From Phycisphaerales bacterium (GTDB lineage Bacteria > Planctomycetota > Phycisphaerae > UBA1845 > Fen-1342), in assembly GCA_016710275.1 (NCBI GenBank), contig JADJXS010000001.1, positions 186,001 through 250,000 of the forward strand: a stretch of DNA of 64,000 nucleotides, given 5' to 3'. The notes under the pieces are model-generated. The model was not told the origin of the DNA. It worked only from the letters and a program-made list of their open reading frames with translations, and did no database searches. Each line of letters opens with the position of its first letter. Position 1 is the first letter of the stretch. Positions 36,470-44,927 of the stretch are shown here, piece after piece. Position numbers and translations under genes: made by a program.

Positions 36470-37003
36470 CTAGGCGCTGTCGCGCGTCAGCCGCGGAAAG
36501 GCTTCGCGCTCCCCCTTGCCGTGCAGCGGATAGTCCTTGCGAAGCGGGTGATCCTCAAAATCCTCCGGCATCAGGATGCGCCGCAGATCGGGGTGGTCGT
36601 CGAAGCGGATGCCGAACATGTCGAACACTTCGCGCTCGGTCCACTCCGCGCCATGCCAGACCGGCCAGACCGATGGCACCCGCGGATCGGGATCATTGAC
36701 GAACACCTTGAGAAACAGCCGCTGATTCAGGGAGAGGCTCAGCAGGTTGTAAATCACCCCGAAGCGATCCTCGGCGTCGGGATAATTCAGATAGTCCACA
36801 CAAGTCACGTCGGAGAGTTGCTCAAACGCGCAGCGCGGGTCATCGCGAAGAAACCGCGCCACCGCCAGCAGATGCCCCGGCTCCACCCGAACCCACAACT
36901 GATCGCCCGCGCCGCCATCCATCCGCCTGACCAGCGGCTGCGGCTCGTAGCGATGATCGGGGAAGCGCGCCTGCAGCGCGGCAATCGCATCAACAACGGG
37001 CAT
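36470..37003 (-). CDS. nuoC: NADH-quinone oxidoreductase subunit C
   Basis: A 177-residue subunit of the peripheral arm of complex I. It carries the diagnostic C-terminal motif EREVFDMFGIRFDDHPDLRRILMP and DHPLRKDYPL. It is stand-alone subunit C, not the NuoCD fusion. It is the only nuo gene in the window, and its neighbours are unrelated, so the rest of complex I must be encoded elsewhere. Confidence 0.95.
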   Translation of the reverse strand: MPVVDAIAALQARFPDHRYEPQPLVRRMDGGAGDQLWVRVEPGHLLAVARFLRDDPRCAFEQLSDVTCVDYLNYPDAEDRFGVIYNLLSLSLNQRLFLKVFVNDPDPRVPSVWPVWHGAEWTEREVFDMFGIRFDDHPDLRRILMPEDFEDHPLRKDYPLHGKGEREAFPRLTRDSA

Positions 37004-37157
37004 GGCACCACCTGCTGCACCGCCGCTTGAGGACGGTCGCTCTCTGGTCGAACAAGCTCCCCGCCGCGGCGCGCGCCGCCCGGGATCACTCCGCCCGCAA
37101 TTGTAACGCCCACTTCGGCCGATGCCCGCGCCCGCCCCACACGGCTTGGGGGCGGGG

Positions 37158-39008
37158 CTACGAACCCGTCGCCGGAGAACGATTTTCGCCGCAGTTCACC
37201 TCGATCCGCGGTATGCCGTCGCGAACCCGCGGCAGTGCGAACATCAGCGTGCCGGACGCATCTCGCCACTGCTCCGAGAGAATCCGCCCGTCAACGTAGA
37301 CCCACGCCGTTCGGCCGGCCGTGCCGTGCACCCGGAAGATCGACCGATGTCGCAGCCGTCCGGCAGGGTCGTAGCGCCAGCGCGCCACGTGCCCGGCCAG
37401 CTCCAGCTCGTGACAGCCCTCGCTCTCGTTGTATCCGTCGCCGTTCAGGTCGCCGTCCACGTCGGTGCGCAGTGCGCCGGTCGTGACCTCCACTCGCCCA
37501 GGCTGCTGATAGTCCGCGGCGAAGGACTCCCCCTCCGGCGCACCATCCAGATCATGCGGCCAGAGCATCAGCAGATGCGCCGACTCGATCACGCCCTGCG
37601 CGGCGCGATCGCCGATCAGCACAGCAGCTTCGCGTTCGTCAATCGACTCCAGGTCGAGCCGCTGGGCCGCGTCGCTCGGCAGGTGCGGAATCCAGAGCAG
37701 GTCGCCGCGGTCGCGCCCAAGGCGCGCGAAGTGCACCCGCCGCGCCGCATCCGCCGCCGCGACCGGAACGGGCCGCAGGCCGCTGCGCTGATCGACCAGC
37801 AGCGCGTGCCCGGCGCGCGCCAGCGGCCACTCGCGCCCGCCGGGATCCATCCGCAGCCGCACGAACACCCGCCCGTCCGCGTAGACGGTCAGCCGCACCT
37901 GCGACCGCGCCGCGCGATCCTCCGCGCCGGACTCAGCCGAGCCGCCCGGTTCGCCCGGCGCAGCGCCGTAGCGCCGCGCACCCTGCATGACCAGGCGCAC
38001 CGCGGAGGACTCGACCACTCCCTGCGACCCCTGAATCGCGCCGCCCCAGCTCTCAAACAGCCGCGGGTCATCCGGCGCCGGCGGGCGCTCGCGCAGCGCG
38101 GTCCAGCCCTCCGGCAGCGGGACGATCAGCGGCCCGCCGCCGCCGGGCGGAGTGAGCGCCGAACCCGCCTCCGCGAAAATCCCGGAGATCACCCCGTCGC
38201 GCAGCGCGACCTCGAAGCGCTCGCCAACGCCGCAGGCCAGCCGCCGGCCGCGCGAGTACAGGAGCAGCTCGCCGCCGGCGGCGCCTTCGCCGCGCTCGAA
38301 GCGCGTGTTGTCAGTGATGATCAGGTCGTCGAGGTACAACTCCAGCGGCCCGGCCGGGCAGGACCAGGCAATCCGCCGCACGTCGGACAGGTCCACGACG
38401 TGCGCCAGTTCGTCGAGGTCGATTCGCAGCGTGTTCCATCCCGCCCGCAGCGGCAGCGTCGCGCTCCACGTCGCGGGGCGATCGGTGCCGGAGTGCACGG
38501 AAACCGAGAGCGGAGCGCCACCCTCGGGGCCGTAGGCGCTCATCAGCAGCAGGTGCCGGCCGCTCCAGTCGCGGATCAGGGAGCGCTTGTCGCCCAGCGT
38601 CCCGTCGAAAACCAGTTGCTCGTCCGCGCTGCGCAGCGTTGCCTGCAACCCGCCCGCGCCGGTCTCGCGCCGATTCCGCAGGATCGACAGCGACGGCTCG
38701 CGCCCGGCCGGCGGCTCCTCCCCGCGGGCGAGGATGCGGAACATCGGCGGCTGATCGGGCGTCTCGAAATCGGCCAGCACCAGGAATCGCCCGGCGGAGC
38801 AATCCGGATAGGTGCGACCGATGCGGACCAGAATCGGCGAAGCGCCCGCGGCACGCGCGCTGGCGCCGCCGGGATCACCGGCGGGCGACTCGGCGCAGCC
38901 GCTCGACCCGCCCGCGACGAACAGCAGAGCGCCAAGGATCGCAAACGCCGCGACGCGACAGGGTTGAAGCCGGTTGGCCGCGTCGCGCGATACCCGTCGA
39001 TGGTCCAT
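37158..39008 (-). CDS. Large predicted lipoprotein with a carbohydrate-binding-like domain
   Basis: This 616-residue protein has a signal sequence with a lipobox-like GGSSGC, so it is probably lipid-anchored. Residues ~130-240 (SLIRDWSGRHLLLMSAYGPEG, GWNTLRIDLDEL, LYLDDLIITDN) resemble the jelly-roll domains of CBM-like modules. The rest is beta-rich with a calcium-loop-like DVDGDLNGDGYNESEG near the C-terminus. No catalytic motif is recognised. The ATG at 39008 follows the palindrome block, from which upstream frames are artefacts. Confidence 0.65.
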   Translation of the reverse strand: MDHRRVSRDAANRLQPCRVAAFAILGALLFVAGGSSGCAESPAGDPGGASARAAGASPILVRIGRTYPDCSAGRFLVLADFETPDQPPMFRILARGEEPPAGREPSLSILRNRRETGAGGLQATLRSADEQLVFDGTLGDKRSLIRDWSGRHLLLMSAYGPEGGAPLSVSVHSGTDRPATWSATLPLRAGWNTLRIDLDELAHVVDLSDVRRIAWSCPAGPLELYLDDLIITDNTRFERGEGAAGGELLLYSRGRRLACGVGERFEVALRDGVISGIFAEAGSALTPPGGGGPLIVPLPEGWTALRERPPAPDDPRLFESWGGAIQGSQGVVESSAVRLVMQGARRYGAAPGEPGGSAESGAEDRAARSQVRLTVYADGRVFVRLRMDPGGREWPLARAGHALLVDQRSGLRPVPVAAADAARRVHFARLGRDRGDLLWIPHLPSDAAQRLDLESIDEREAAVLIGDRAAQGVIESAHLLMLWPHDLDGAPEGESFAADYQQPGRVEVTTGALRTDVDGDLNGDGYNESEGCHELELAGHVARWRYDPAGRLRHRSIFRVHGTAGRTAWVYVDGRILSEQWRDASGTLMFALPRVRDGIPRIEVNCGENRSPATGS

Positions 39009-39059
39009 GCCGCCATGATCCGCGCGGTCCGCGGCGGGTGCAAGCAACGGGCGCTCGGT

Positions 39060-39290
39060 TCCATCCCGAGTCTTGAGTGCCATGCCCGGTCCTGAGTCGC
39101 ACGCCTGGCCCCAAACGCCACACCCGGTCTTGGATGGCACGCCCGGTCTTGGGTGGCATGCTTTCGCGGTACTCCGCGTAAGCATGCTCTCGAAACGTCG
39201 CCGATGACCGTGGCACCGCCCTTCCGGGCGGTGCGGTGCATCGGGCGGAAGCCCGATGCTACTTTTCGGGTGTCGCCAAGTTTCGGGTGA
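39060..39290. repeat. Palindromic repeat block and IS110 left target
   Basis: Degenerate copies of the shoulder unit TTGGGTGGCA/CTTGGATGGCA are followed by a CATGCTT palindrome at 39157-39186. A CACCGCCC...GGGCGGTG hairpin and a GCATCGGGC...GCCCGATGC hairpin come next. The block ends in GGGTG at 39286-39290, where the IS110 element begins. Confidence 0.85.
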
Positions 39291-39396
39291 AACTATGAAG
39301 CGGAGGTCGGGCCGGCGGCTGCACGGTTCCTGAACTCGTGGTAAACCAGCGTTTCGTGTTTGAGTCGAATCGTTGGCTTCCACACAGGAGAAGACC

Positions 39397-40443
39397 GTGA
39401 AGAAGTTCGTCGGCGTCGACCTCCACAAGCAGCGTATCGTGGTCTGCGTTGTGAACCAAGCGCGGCAAGTGCTCACTTCGGCCCGTTTCACCAATGCCGA
39501 GTCGATCAAGCTGGCGGCCTGGTTGAAGGCGCTCGGCTCATTCGACCTGGTGCTCGAAGCGACCGCCAGCTACGAGTGGTTCGTGAAGCTGGTCGAGCCG
39601 CTGGCTGGGCGTGTGCTGCTCGCTCATCCGCGCAAGATGCGGATCATCGCCGAGAGCACGCGCAAGAGCGACAAGGTGGACGCCCGCGTGCTGGCGGAGT
39701 TCCTGGGCGCTGGACATGATTCCGCCGGCGCACCGACCGACGCCGCGGCAGCGAGCCGCACCGCAAGCTGGTGCGGCGGCGGGTGTACGTGCGGGCGCGG
39801 CAGACGTCGATCAAGAACCGCATCCGGCACGTGGCGGCCGAGTACAACGCGGACCGCAAGGAACTGTTCACGAGCGAGGGCCTGAAGTACCTGCGCGGGC
39901 TGAAGCTCGACCCCGTCGATCGCTGGCTCGTGCAGCGCCTGCTGCGCGAGTTGAAGTTGTATCGCGGCGAGATGAAGGCTGTCGATCGGCAGCTGGCGGC
40001 CTTCGCCCGCACAGCGCCGGCCGCCGAAGCGGGCCACCGTGCGCTGCTGAATTCGATTCCGGCCGTCGGACCGGTGACGCGCGAGGCGTTCCTGGCGGAG
40101 GTCGCCGGGCCGGGGCGTTTCGGCTCGCAGAAGAAGCTGACCAGTTACGTCGGCCTGGCGCCCGGACAGCGCGAGTCGGCCGGCAAGCGCCACGACCTGG
40201 GCATCACGCACAGCGGCTCGCCGATTCTGCGCTGGGTGCTGCACCAGGCCGCCTGGCAACTGGTGCGGCGGCTCGTCGCCCTGGCGACTGACCTTCGAGC
40301 GGCTGGCCCTGCGCCGCGGAAAGAAGAAGGCCATTACCGCCATCGCGCGGAGGCTGCTGTGTCTGATGCTGGCCGTCATCCGCAGCGGACGGCCGTACCA
40401 AGAACGGCCGCCGGCGACACCGGCGACTCCGGCGGTCGCCTGA
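39397..40443 (+). pseudogene. IS110-family transposase (DEDD), frameshifted
   Basis: The start is GTG at 39397 with GGAG upstream. The DEDD domain shows VGVDLHK, LEATASYEW and KSDKVDARVLAEFL. The C-terminal Tnp20 domain shows LLNSIPAVGPVTREAF, FGSQKKLTSYVGLAPGQRES and THSGSPILRWVLHQAAW. Relative to copy 2 there is an extra G near 39707 and another near 40272, so the ~345-residue protein is broken into three frames. The two copies carry different indels and their consensus is intact, so the lesions are recent, or are sequencing errors in G/C runs. Confidence 0.85.
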
Positions 40444-40589
40444 CTTCACCGTGCTGCGGATCGGGCCGCAGCCGCGGCCTGGCGGAGCGACCGAACGACC
40501 AGAATTGAAGCGAAACGCGTCTGCGTGCGTAAGGCGGACGCACGGAACGAAACGAAAGCGAAGCGTTTGGTGTGGAGGAGCGGCGACGT

Positions 40590-40735
40590 GACGAACCGGC
40601 GGACGACCCCGCGGCATGGCAGGAGCGCGTTCCCAACGGCGCTCGGCAGGGGTGAATGGCGGCGTCCGTCTTGTATTTTTTCATGAGACGTCCGCTCCGG
40701 CGGATGATCTCGAATAGATGCCTGAGCGTCACGCG
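40590..40735 (+). ncRNA. Candidate bridge RNA of IS110 copy 1
   Basis: Two adjacent hairpins carry guide-like flanks. Hairpin 1 (arms GAGCGC 40623-40628 and GCGCTC 40639-40644) is flanked by GGCATGGCA (40613-40621), complementary to the right target plus core TGCCATGCC, and by GGGTG (40650-40654), identical to the left target plus core. Hairpin 2 (40685-40711) is flanked by TTTTCAT, which partly matches the complement of the left IS end, and by ATAGATG (40714-40720), identical to the right IS end plus core. This is the target-loop then donor-loop order known for IS110 bridge RNAs. RNA ends are estimates. Confidence 0.72.
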
Positions 40736-40940
40736 TCACGCCGCCCCCGCTCGTCAACATCTCCGAGGGAGGCCCTCCTCGGCCTCGGGCCTCTGGGCCT
40801 GTGCGGAAGAGAGTCAGCCCCAACGTCGCGACGCCGGCTGAGATGGGACAGATCGACCGACGCCGACGGCGACGGGCCTGACGGAAGAATCTTCCAAACA
40901 GAACCGCAGCCGCCCCTTGACACCGTTCGCTTCATAGATG

Positions 40941-41150
40941 CCATGCCGACGGCTTTGCGTCGGCATGTCTTCGCCCGCAAGGGCGCATCGTGGCACCGCC
41001 CTTCCGGGCGGTGCAGTGCATCGGGCAGAAGCCCGATGCCACACGCCGGGTGGCATGCTTTCGCGGTACTCCGCGTAAGCATGTCTTCGCCCGTCAGGGC
41101 GCCCGATCGTTGCCAGGGCCTTCAGGCCCTGGACCGAAATGCGCCCCACC
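40941..41150. repeat. Four-module palindrome block upstream of tRNA-Val
   Basis: This is the fullest example of the mosaic. In order it has the CCGACGG-TTTG-CGTCGG palindrome (40945-40968), CACCGCCC-TTCC-GGGCGGTG, a GCATCGGGC-GCCCGATGC hairpin (41019-41041), the CATGCTT palindrome (41054-41083) and GTTGCCAGGGCCTTCAGGCCCTGG (near 41114-41137). The spacers TCTTCGCCCGNNAGGGCG between modules also pair with themselves. No coding potential. Confidence 0.85.
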
Positions 41151-41184
41151 CATTCTCAACACCGCCCGCCCCCCCGCACCCTGC

Positions 41185-41190
41185 TACAAT
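41185..41190 (+). promoter_or_regulatory. -10 box of the tRNA-Val promoter
   Basis: TACAAT lies 12 bases before the first base of the tRNA, the expected place for a -10 element. The -35 region is C-rich and unclear. Confidence 0.5.
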
Positions 41191-41202
41191 GCCGCCGGCA
41201 CC

Positions 41203-41276
41203 GGGCGGTTAGCTCAGTTGGTTAGAGCACCTCGTTTACACCGAGGGGGTCGTGGGTTCGAGTCCCCCACCGCCCA
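41203..41276 (+). tRNA. tRNA-Val (anticodon UAC)
   Basis: A cloverleaf can be drawn: acceptor GGGCGGT/ACCGCCC, D-arm GCTC...GAGC, anticodon stem CCTCG/CGAGG with loop TTTACAC (anticodon TAC), and T-loop TTCGAGT. The T-stem has one T-C mismatch. The 3' CCA is not encoded. Confidence 0.93.
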
Positions 41277-41279
41277 TCT

Positions 41280-41996
41280 TCACTTCCCCACAATCAACCC
41301 ATGCTTCACCCCCGCACTCGCCAGCGAAATCACATAGTCCACCTGCTGTAACCGCGCCTCATCCGCATCCCGCGACCACGGCGCATCATCAACCCGGCCC
41401 GCCAGCTTCCGCAGTGCTATCCGAAACGCCTTCTTCCCCTCCGCCTTGCCCCCCATCCCCAGCGCAAAACCCACGAACAACCCCTCGTTATGCGCCACCG
41501 CCTCCACCCGATCCGCCTCCGGCACAAAGTGATTCCGCAGAACCACCCGCCGCATCCCGAACCGCGACGCCGCATGATGCCACCCCCAGTTCAACACCCC
41601 CGTCACGAACCCCTGCGAGAATCCCGACATGAACCCGCGCTCCCGCGCCCGCTCCACCGCCTGGTAATAGGGCGCTCCCAGCGCCACCCACACCCCGGCC
41701 GCCACCGCAATCGCCACCCCCGCGATCCCCAGCGCCGCCAGCCCCTGCACCGTCGCCGCCGACGACGTCCCGCCCGCCGAGCCCATCGGCAGCGCCATCC
41801 CCCGCACCGGATTCACATACGGAATCGCGCGCCACACCGGCGCCGTCGACGCCGCCATCTGCCCCCACGTCACCGCCAGCTTCTGCCCCGCCATGTTCAT
41901 CGCGTTGATCAACCCCGTGGACGCCGGAATTGCTCCGCTGCGGAGCATCTCGTTCATCGCCTTCATCACCACGTCGTACATCGGATTCGAAAACAT
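41280..41996 (-). CDS. Hypothetical protein with one membrane helix
   Basis: This 238-residue protein starts at the ATG at 41996 with GGAG seven bases upstream; longer frames lack a ribosome site. An N-terminal part (FSNPMYDVVMKAMNEML...) is followed by a strong hydrophobic helix (GLAALGIAGVAIAVAAGVWVAL). A soluble C-terminal half rich in basic residues and Trp/His (GVLNWGWHHAASRFGMRR) follows. I do not recognise the family. It lies between tRNA-Val and a lipoprotein gene, convergent to the tRNA. Confidence 0.7.
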   Translation of the reverse strand: MFSNPMYDVVMKAMNEMLRSGAIPASTGLINAMNMAGQKLAVTWGQMAASTAPVWRAIPYVNPVRGMALPMGSAGGTSSAATVQGLAALGIAGVAIAVAAGVWVALGAPYYQAVERARERGFMSGFSQGFVTGVLNWGWHHAASRFGMRRVVLRNHFVPEADRVEAVAHNEGLFVGFALGMGGKAEGKKAFRIALRKLAGRVDDAPWSRDADEARLQQVDYVISLASAGVKHGLIVGK

Positions 41997-42257
41997 CGAC
42001 GGTCTCCTTTTCACCGTCCCGGCGTCACCCCCCCTTCGCCCTGCACGCGCCCCGCGAATTCCAACACGCCGGCCCCGCACCGCATCCTTCAACGCGGCTT
42101 CCAATAACTCCTCGAATCCCCTGTTCCCCCGCACAATCCGCCCCGAACCCGCGATTCTGCAATCCACCGACCCCCGCCGTACATCCACTACCAACCGCGT
42201 TCCACCGCGGCGAAGTGCTCGAAAAAATCCGACAACCTGCAAGAAAGGGCGACCGTC

Positions 42258-43088
42258 ATGAAACTCTCTCACACTCTCTCTGCGCGCACCCTCCGCGGCA
42301 TCAGCCTCGTCGCAGCCGCCTCGCTCATCCTCCTCAACGGCTGCGTCGTCGATGACCCCTCCATCACCGGCCAGTTCGACGTCGGCGGCATCACCACCGG
42401 CGTCGCCTCCGCTCAGGACGAAAATCCCGGCGCCGCTAACGGCAACCCGCGCCCCCCGCGCAACAACATCCAGGACGGCGCCTCCAACACCATCGCCGTC
42501 GGCGAGTCCGGCGCCCTCCCGACCGACGGCTCCGTCCGCCCCATCGTCGCCGTCCCCGGCCGCGGCACCGGCGACCCCTCAAACACCGCCGACGGAGGCG
42601 CAAATCAAACCCCGCCCAACGACCCCGCCAGCGCCCCGGCCGACAACGCACCGGGCGGCGCTCCCAATTCCGGCGCTCCCAATTCCGGCGGCGGCTCCAC
42701 TTCCGCTGCGTCCGAAGCCGCGGATGAGGCTGCGCTCGAATCGCAGTTCGCCAACAATCGCTTCGAGTTCGGCTCCTCCTCCTTCTTCTCCGGCGGCAGC
42801 ATCACCGAGAACAGCGATCTCACGCTCTGCAACGGGCGACGTTTCGGCATGCTCGTCACGCGAATCACGTCCACCCAGTTCAACACCTTCTCCTCGGAGA
42901 GTCAGCTCATCGGCGAGTGGTCCATCGACATCACCCCCCAGGGCACCGATCTGATCCTCAACGTGCGGAGCGCCAGCGACCCCGCCGACGTCGGCACCCG
43001 CCGCCTGCCCCTGACCGCCAACGACACGACGCTCTTCATCGCCGGCAACGCCGCGCGAATCGCCGACGCAACCAACGCCTGCCGCTAA
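42258..43088 (+). CDS. Predicted lipoprotein with low-complexity linker
   Basis: This 276-residue protein has a signal sequence with lipobox LLNGC (GISLVAAASLILLNGC). A ~130-residue Asn/Pro/Gly/Ala-rich linker follows, with GAPNSGAPNSGG repeats. The compact C-terminal domain is ~110 residues (NRFEFGSSSFFSGG...NGRRFGMLVTRITSTQF...GEWSIDITPQG), a beta-rich fold of unknown family. GAAAGGG precedes the ATG. Surface-exposed by prediction. Confidence 0.75.
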   Translation: MKLSHTLSARTLRGISLVAAASLILLNGCVVDDPSITGQFDVGGITTGVASAQDENPGAANGNPRPPRNNIQDGASNTIAVGESGALPTDGSVRPIVAVPGRGTGDPSNTADGGANQTPPNDPASAPADNAPGGAPNSGAPNSGGGSTSAASEAADEAALESQFANNRFEFGSSSFFSGGSITENSDLTLCNGRRFGMLVTRITSTQFNTFSSESQLIGEWSIDITPQGTDLILNVRSASDPADVGTRRLPLTANDTTLFIAGNAARIADATNACR

Positions 43089-43129
43089 CCCCCACCGGCC
43101 ATGCCAAAAACCCCCCACCGGCCCCGCCG

Positions 43130-43380
43130 CGTGTTGGGCGCCACGCCGCGTGTTGGGTGCCCCGCCGCGTCTTGGGTGGCATGCTTTCGCGGTACTCCGC
43201 GTAAGCATGCTCTCCACCCGCCCCGACTTGGGTGCCATGCCCCGTCTTGTGTGCCATGCCGACGGCTTTGCGTCGGCATGTCTTCGCCCGCAGAGCGCTC
43301 GTGCGTCGGCATGTCTTCGCCCGTAGGGCGCACGATCGTTGCCAGGGCCTTCAGGCCCTGGACCGCAATGCGCCCCACCC
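43130..43380. repeat. Palindromic repeat block upstream of tRNA-Gly
   Basis: Degenerate shoulder units (GTGTTGGGCGCCACGCC, GTGTTGGGTGCCCCGCC) lead to a CATGCTT palindrome at 43180-43209. Then come shoulder units again, a CCGACGG-CGTCGG palindrome near 43259-43281, a half copy (GTGCGTCGGCATG), and a GTTGCCAGGGCC-GGCCCTGG hairpin near 43338-43362. No gene is seen. Confidence 0.85.
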
Positions 43381-43425
43381 TCTCTCATCACCGCCCGCGC
43401 CTTTTCCCCCGGCACCCCCCCCGAT

Positions 43426-43454
43426 TTGCCCACCCCCGCCCCCGCTGCTATCCT
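43426..43454 (+). promoter_or_regulatory. Promoter of tRNA-Gly
   Basis: TTGCCC (43426-43431) and TATCCT (43449-43454) are separated by 17 bases and lie 35 bases before the tRNA, a good fit to a housekeeping-sigma promoter. Confidence 0.5.
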
Positions 43455-43488
43455 CACCTCTGACGCCCGCACTCGATTGCGGGCCGCC

Positions 43489-43561
43489 GCGGGTGTAGCT
43501 CAATTGGTAGAGCATCAGCCTTCCAAGCTGAATGTCGCGGGTTCGAATCCCGTCGCCCGCT
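43489..43561 (+). tRNA. tRNA-Gly (anticodon UCC)
   Basis: Acceptor GCGGGTG/CGCCCGC, D-arm GCTC...GAGC, anticodon stem TCAGC/GCTGA with loop CTTCCAA (anticodon TCC), T-stem GCGGG/CCCGT with loop TTCGAAT. The CCA end is not encoded. Confidence 0.95.
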
Positions 43562-43730
43562 TCCCGCCCCCACCCATCCGCAACATTCCCCGCCCAATCG
43601 CCTCATTCCGCGCTTTCTCGCGCCGATCCGCACCATTTCCCGCTCACCGCCAACTTCCCCTCCCCGCCCGACCAAAGCGCCTCCATGCTCCATGCAGGCG
43701 CACGTCGCGCCCCGTGAGCGAGAGCCGCGC

Positions 43731-44150
43731 ATGTTCGACCCCCTCCCCGATCTCGCCCCGCTCACCCCCATCACCCCACCCGCCCCCATCGCGCCCATCC
43801 CGCCACTCACCCCCTCCGACTCCGCATTCCCCGAGCTGCTCCGCTGGGCGCAATCCTTCCTCCCCGCCTACTTCTCCGACCCGCCGGCCGACTTCCACGC
43901 CGAGCTGATGTCCGACCTCGCCTCCCCCAAGCGCCTCATCGCCCGCGTCGCCCCCCGTGGCCACGCCAAAAGCACCTGCGCCGCGCTCGCCTTCCCCCTC
44001 TGGTGCATCTGCGAACGCCGCGCCCGCAACATCGTCCTCATCACCCACGAGCGCAGCCTCGCAACCCAGTTCCTCCGCGACATCCGCAACGAACTCGAAA
44101 CCAACCCGCACATCCTCGAACACTACGGCGACCTCTGCACCCCCCTCGAC
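43731..44150 (+). pseudogene. Phage terminase large subunit, N-terminal piece
   Basis: The frame gives FPELLRWAQSFLPAYFSD, a linker, then LIARVAPRGHAKSTCAAL (the terminase Walker A, with GHAKST), NIVLITHERSLATQFLRDI and HYGDLC. Homology stops near 44150 and the frame runs into a Pro-rich CCACCCCCC stretch and palindromic repeats, ending at 44570. The continuation, with Walker B, lies 3.8 kb downstream (47955-49139). An upstream ATG at 43692 is possible. No other phage structural genes are present, so this is a relic. Confidence 0.85.
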
Positions 44151-44284
44151 CCCGCCGCTTCACTACCCCCCGCACCTCCAACACCCCCCAAGCCTCCAAC
44201 ACCCCCCGCGCCTCCACCACCCCCCGCGCCTCCACCACCCCCCGCAACTCCACCACCCCCAGCATCTCCACGACCGGCTGCCAT

Positions 44285-44515
44285 GCCGACGCCCCTTGTT
44301 GGGTGCCATGCCGCATCTCGGGTGGCATGCTTTCGCTGTACTCAGCGTAAGCATGCTCTTCGCCCGGAGGGCGAGCGACCGTTGCCAGAGGCTTCAGCCC
44401 CTGGACACCAACCCCCCAACCCCCGCTCCGCACCCCCCAACCCCCGCTCAACTCCCCGCGCACGCCCCCGCATTCGCCCCGAGCGCGAACGACCGTTGCC
44501 AGAAACCGGGTGCCA
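44285..44515. repeat. Palindromic repeat block inside the split terminase, first copy
   Basis: The block holds a shoulder unit TTGGGTGCCATGCC, a CATGCTT palindrome of the CGCTG/CAGCG type (44326-44355) and a GTTGCCAGAGGCTTCAGCCCCTGG hairpin. A CCCCCAACCCCCGCT direct repeat and a second GTTGCCAG copy follow, running into GGGTGCCA. About 190 bases are almost identical to 46080-46275, so this block was duplicated. Confidence 0.85.
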
Positions 44516-44734
44516 CCTATATGAAGGCGAATGTCAACAGACTTTCCCCGCGGACGCACCAAAATCGTGACCTTCGCAGGGGCGCCCCATGATTCGGCCA
44601 AGCACTGCCGACGCGATCCGCGCCGACGGCTGCGACTGCCTCCATCATTCCCTCGCGTCACTCGTCCAAACCCACAAGCCGCATTGTCCCTGGCAGCCAT
44701 CCTGCTTCATCACGCAAACCGTGGCGGTCAAAAT

Positions 44735-44880
44735 AACGCCGCCCAGGCACCTATTCGGGACTCTCAAATGAGGTCCATCAGGATGGTCGAGCGTGGCAAA
44801 CGTACTGCGGGTTCATTCATGTCGCGAGAACTGCGGATCGCCTGCGATCCCGTTCAATGGCACCCTCGGAACTCCGCACG
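44735..44880 (-). ncRNA. Candidate bridge RNA of the third IS110 element
   Basis: On the minus strand GGGTGCCA (44858-44865) is complementary to the right target TGGCACCC. It is followed by a hairpin (arms GGATCG/CGATCC extended by GAAC/GTTC) and then CATG, which matches the left target and core. A second hairpin (GGAC-CTCA/TGAG-GTCC) is followed by CGAATAGGTG; its ATAGGTG (44748-44754) is identical to this element's own right end ATATAGGTG. Copies 1 and 2 have CGAATAGATG at the same place and end in CATAGATG, so guide and terminus co-vary. Confidence 0.68.
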
Positions 44881-44927
44881 CACGCAAAGCCGACAACGCC
44901 GCTCGCTTGCGACGAGCCGCGAATCGT

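Larger units (their letters stand above)
39291..40938 (+). mobile_element. IS110-family (IS1111-like) insertion sequence, copy 1
   Basis: The ends were set by comparing the two near-identical copies in the window. Both are bounded by GGGTG on the left and TG-CCATGCC on the right, so TG is the shared core dinucleotide (39289-39290 and 40939-40940). Subterminal inverted repeats TATGAAGC (39295) and GCTTCATA (ending ~40936) are typical of the IS1111 subgroup. A single transposase gene is followed by a ~490-base 3' noncoding end, where IS1111-like elements encode their bridge RNA. The rejoined target GGGTGCCATGCC is a word of the local palindromic repeats. Confidence 0.88.

Noticed and set aside
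37122..39095. A 657-codon plus-strand frame opposite the large lipoprotein
   Set aside because: It is compositionally an antisense shadow. The minus-strand frame has a lipobox signal and structured domains.
41203..43561. tRNA-Val or tRNA-Gly as a prophage attachment site
   Set aside because: I found no duplicated tRNA 3' end and no integrase in the window; the terminase is the only phage gene.
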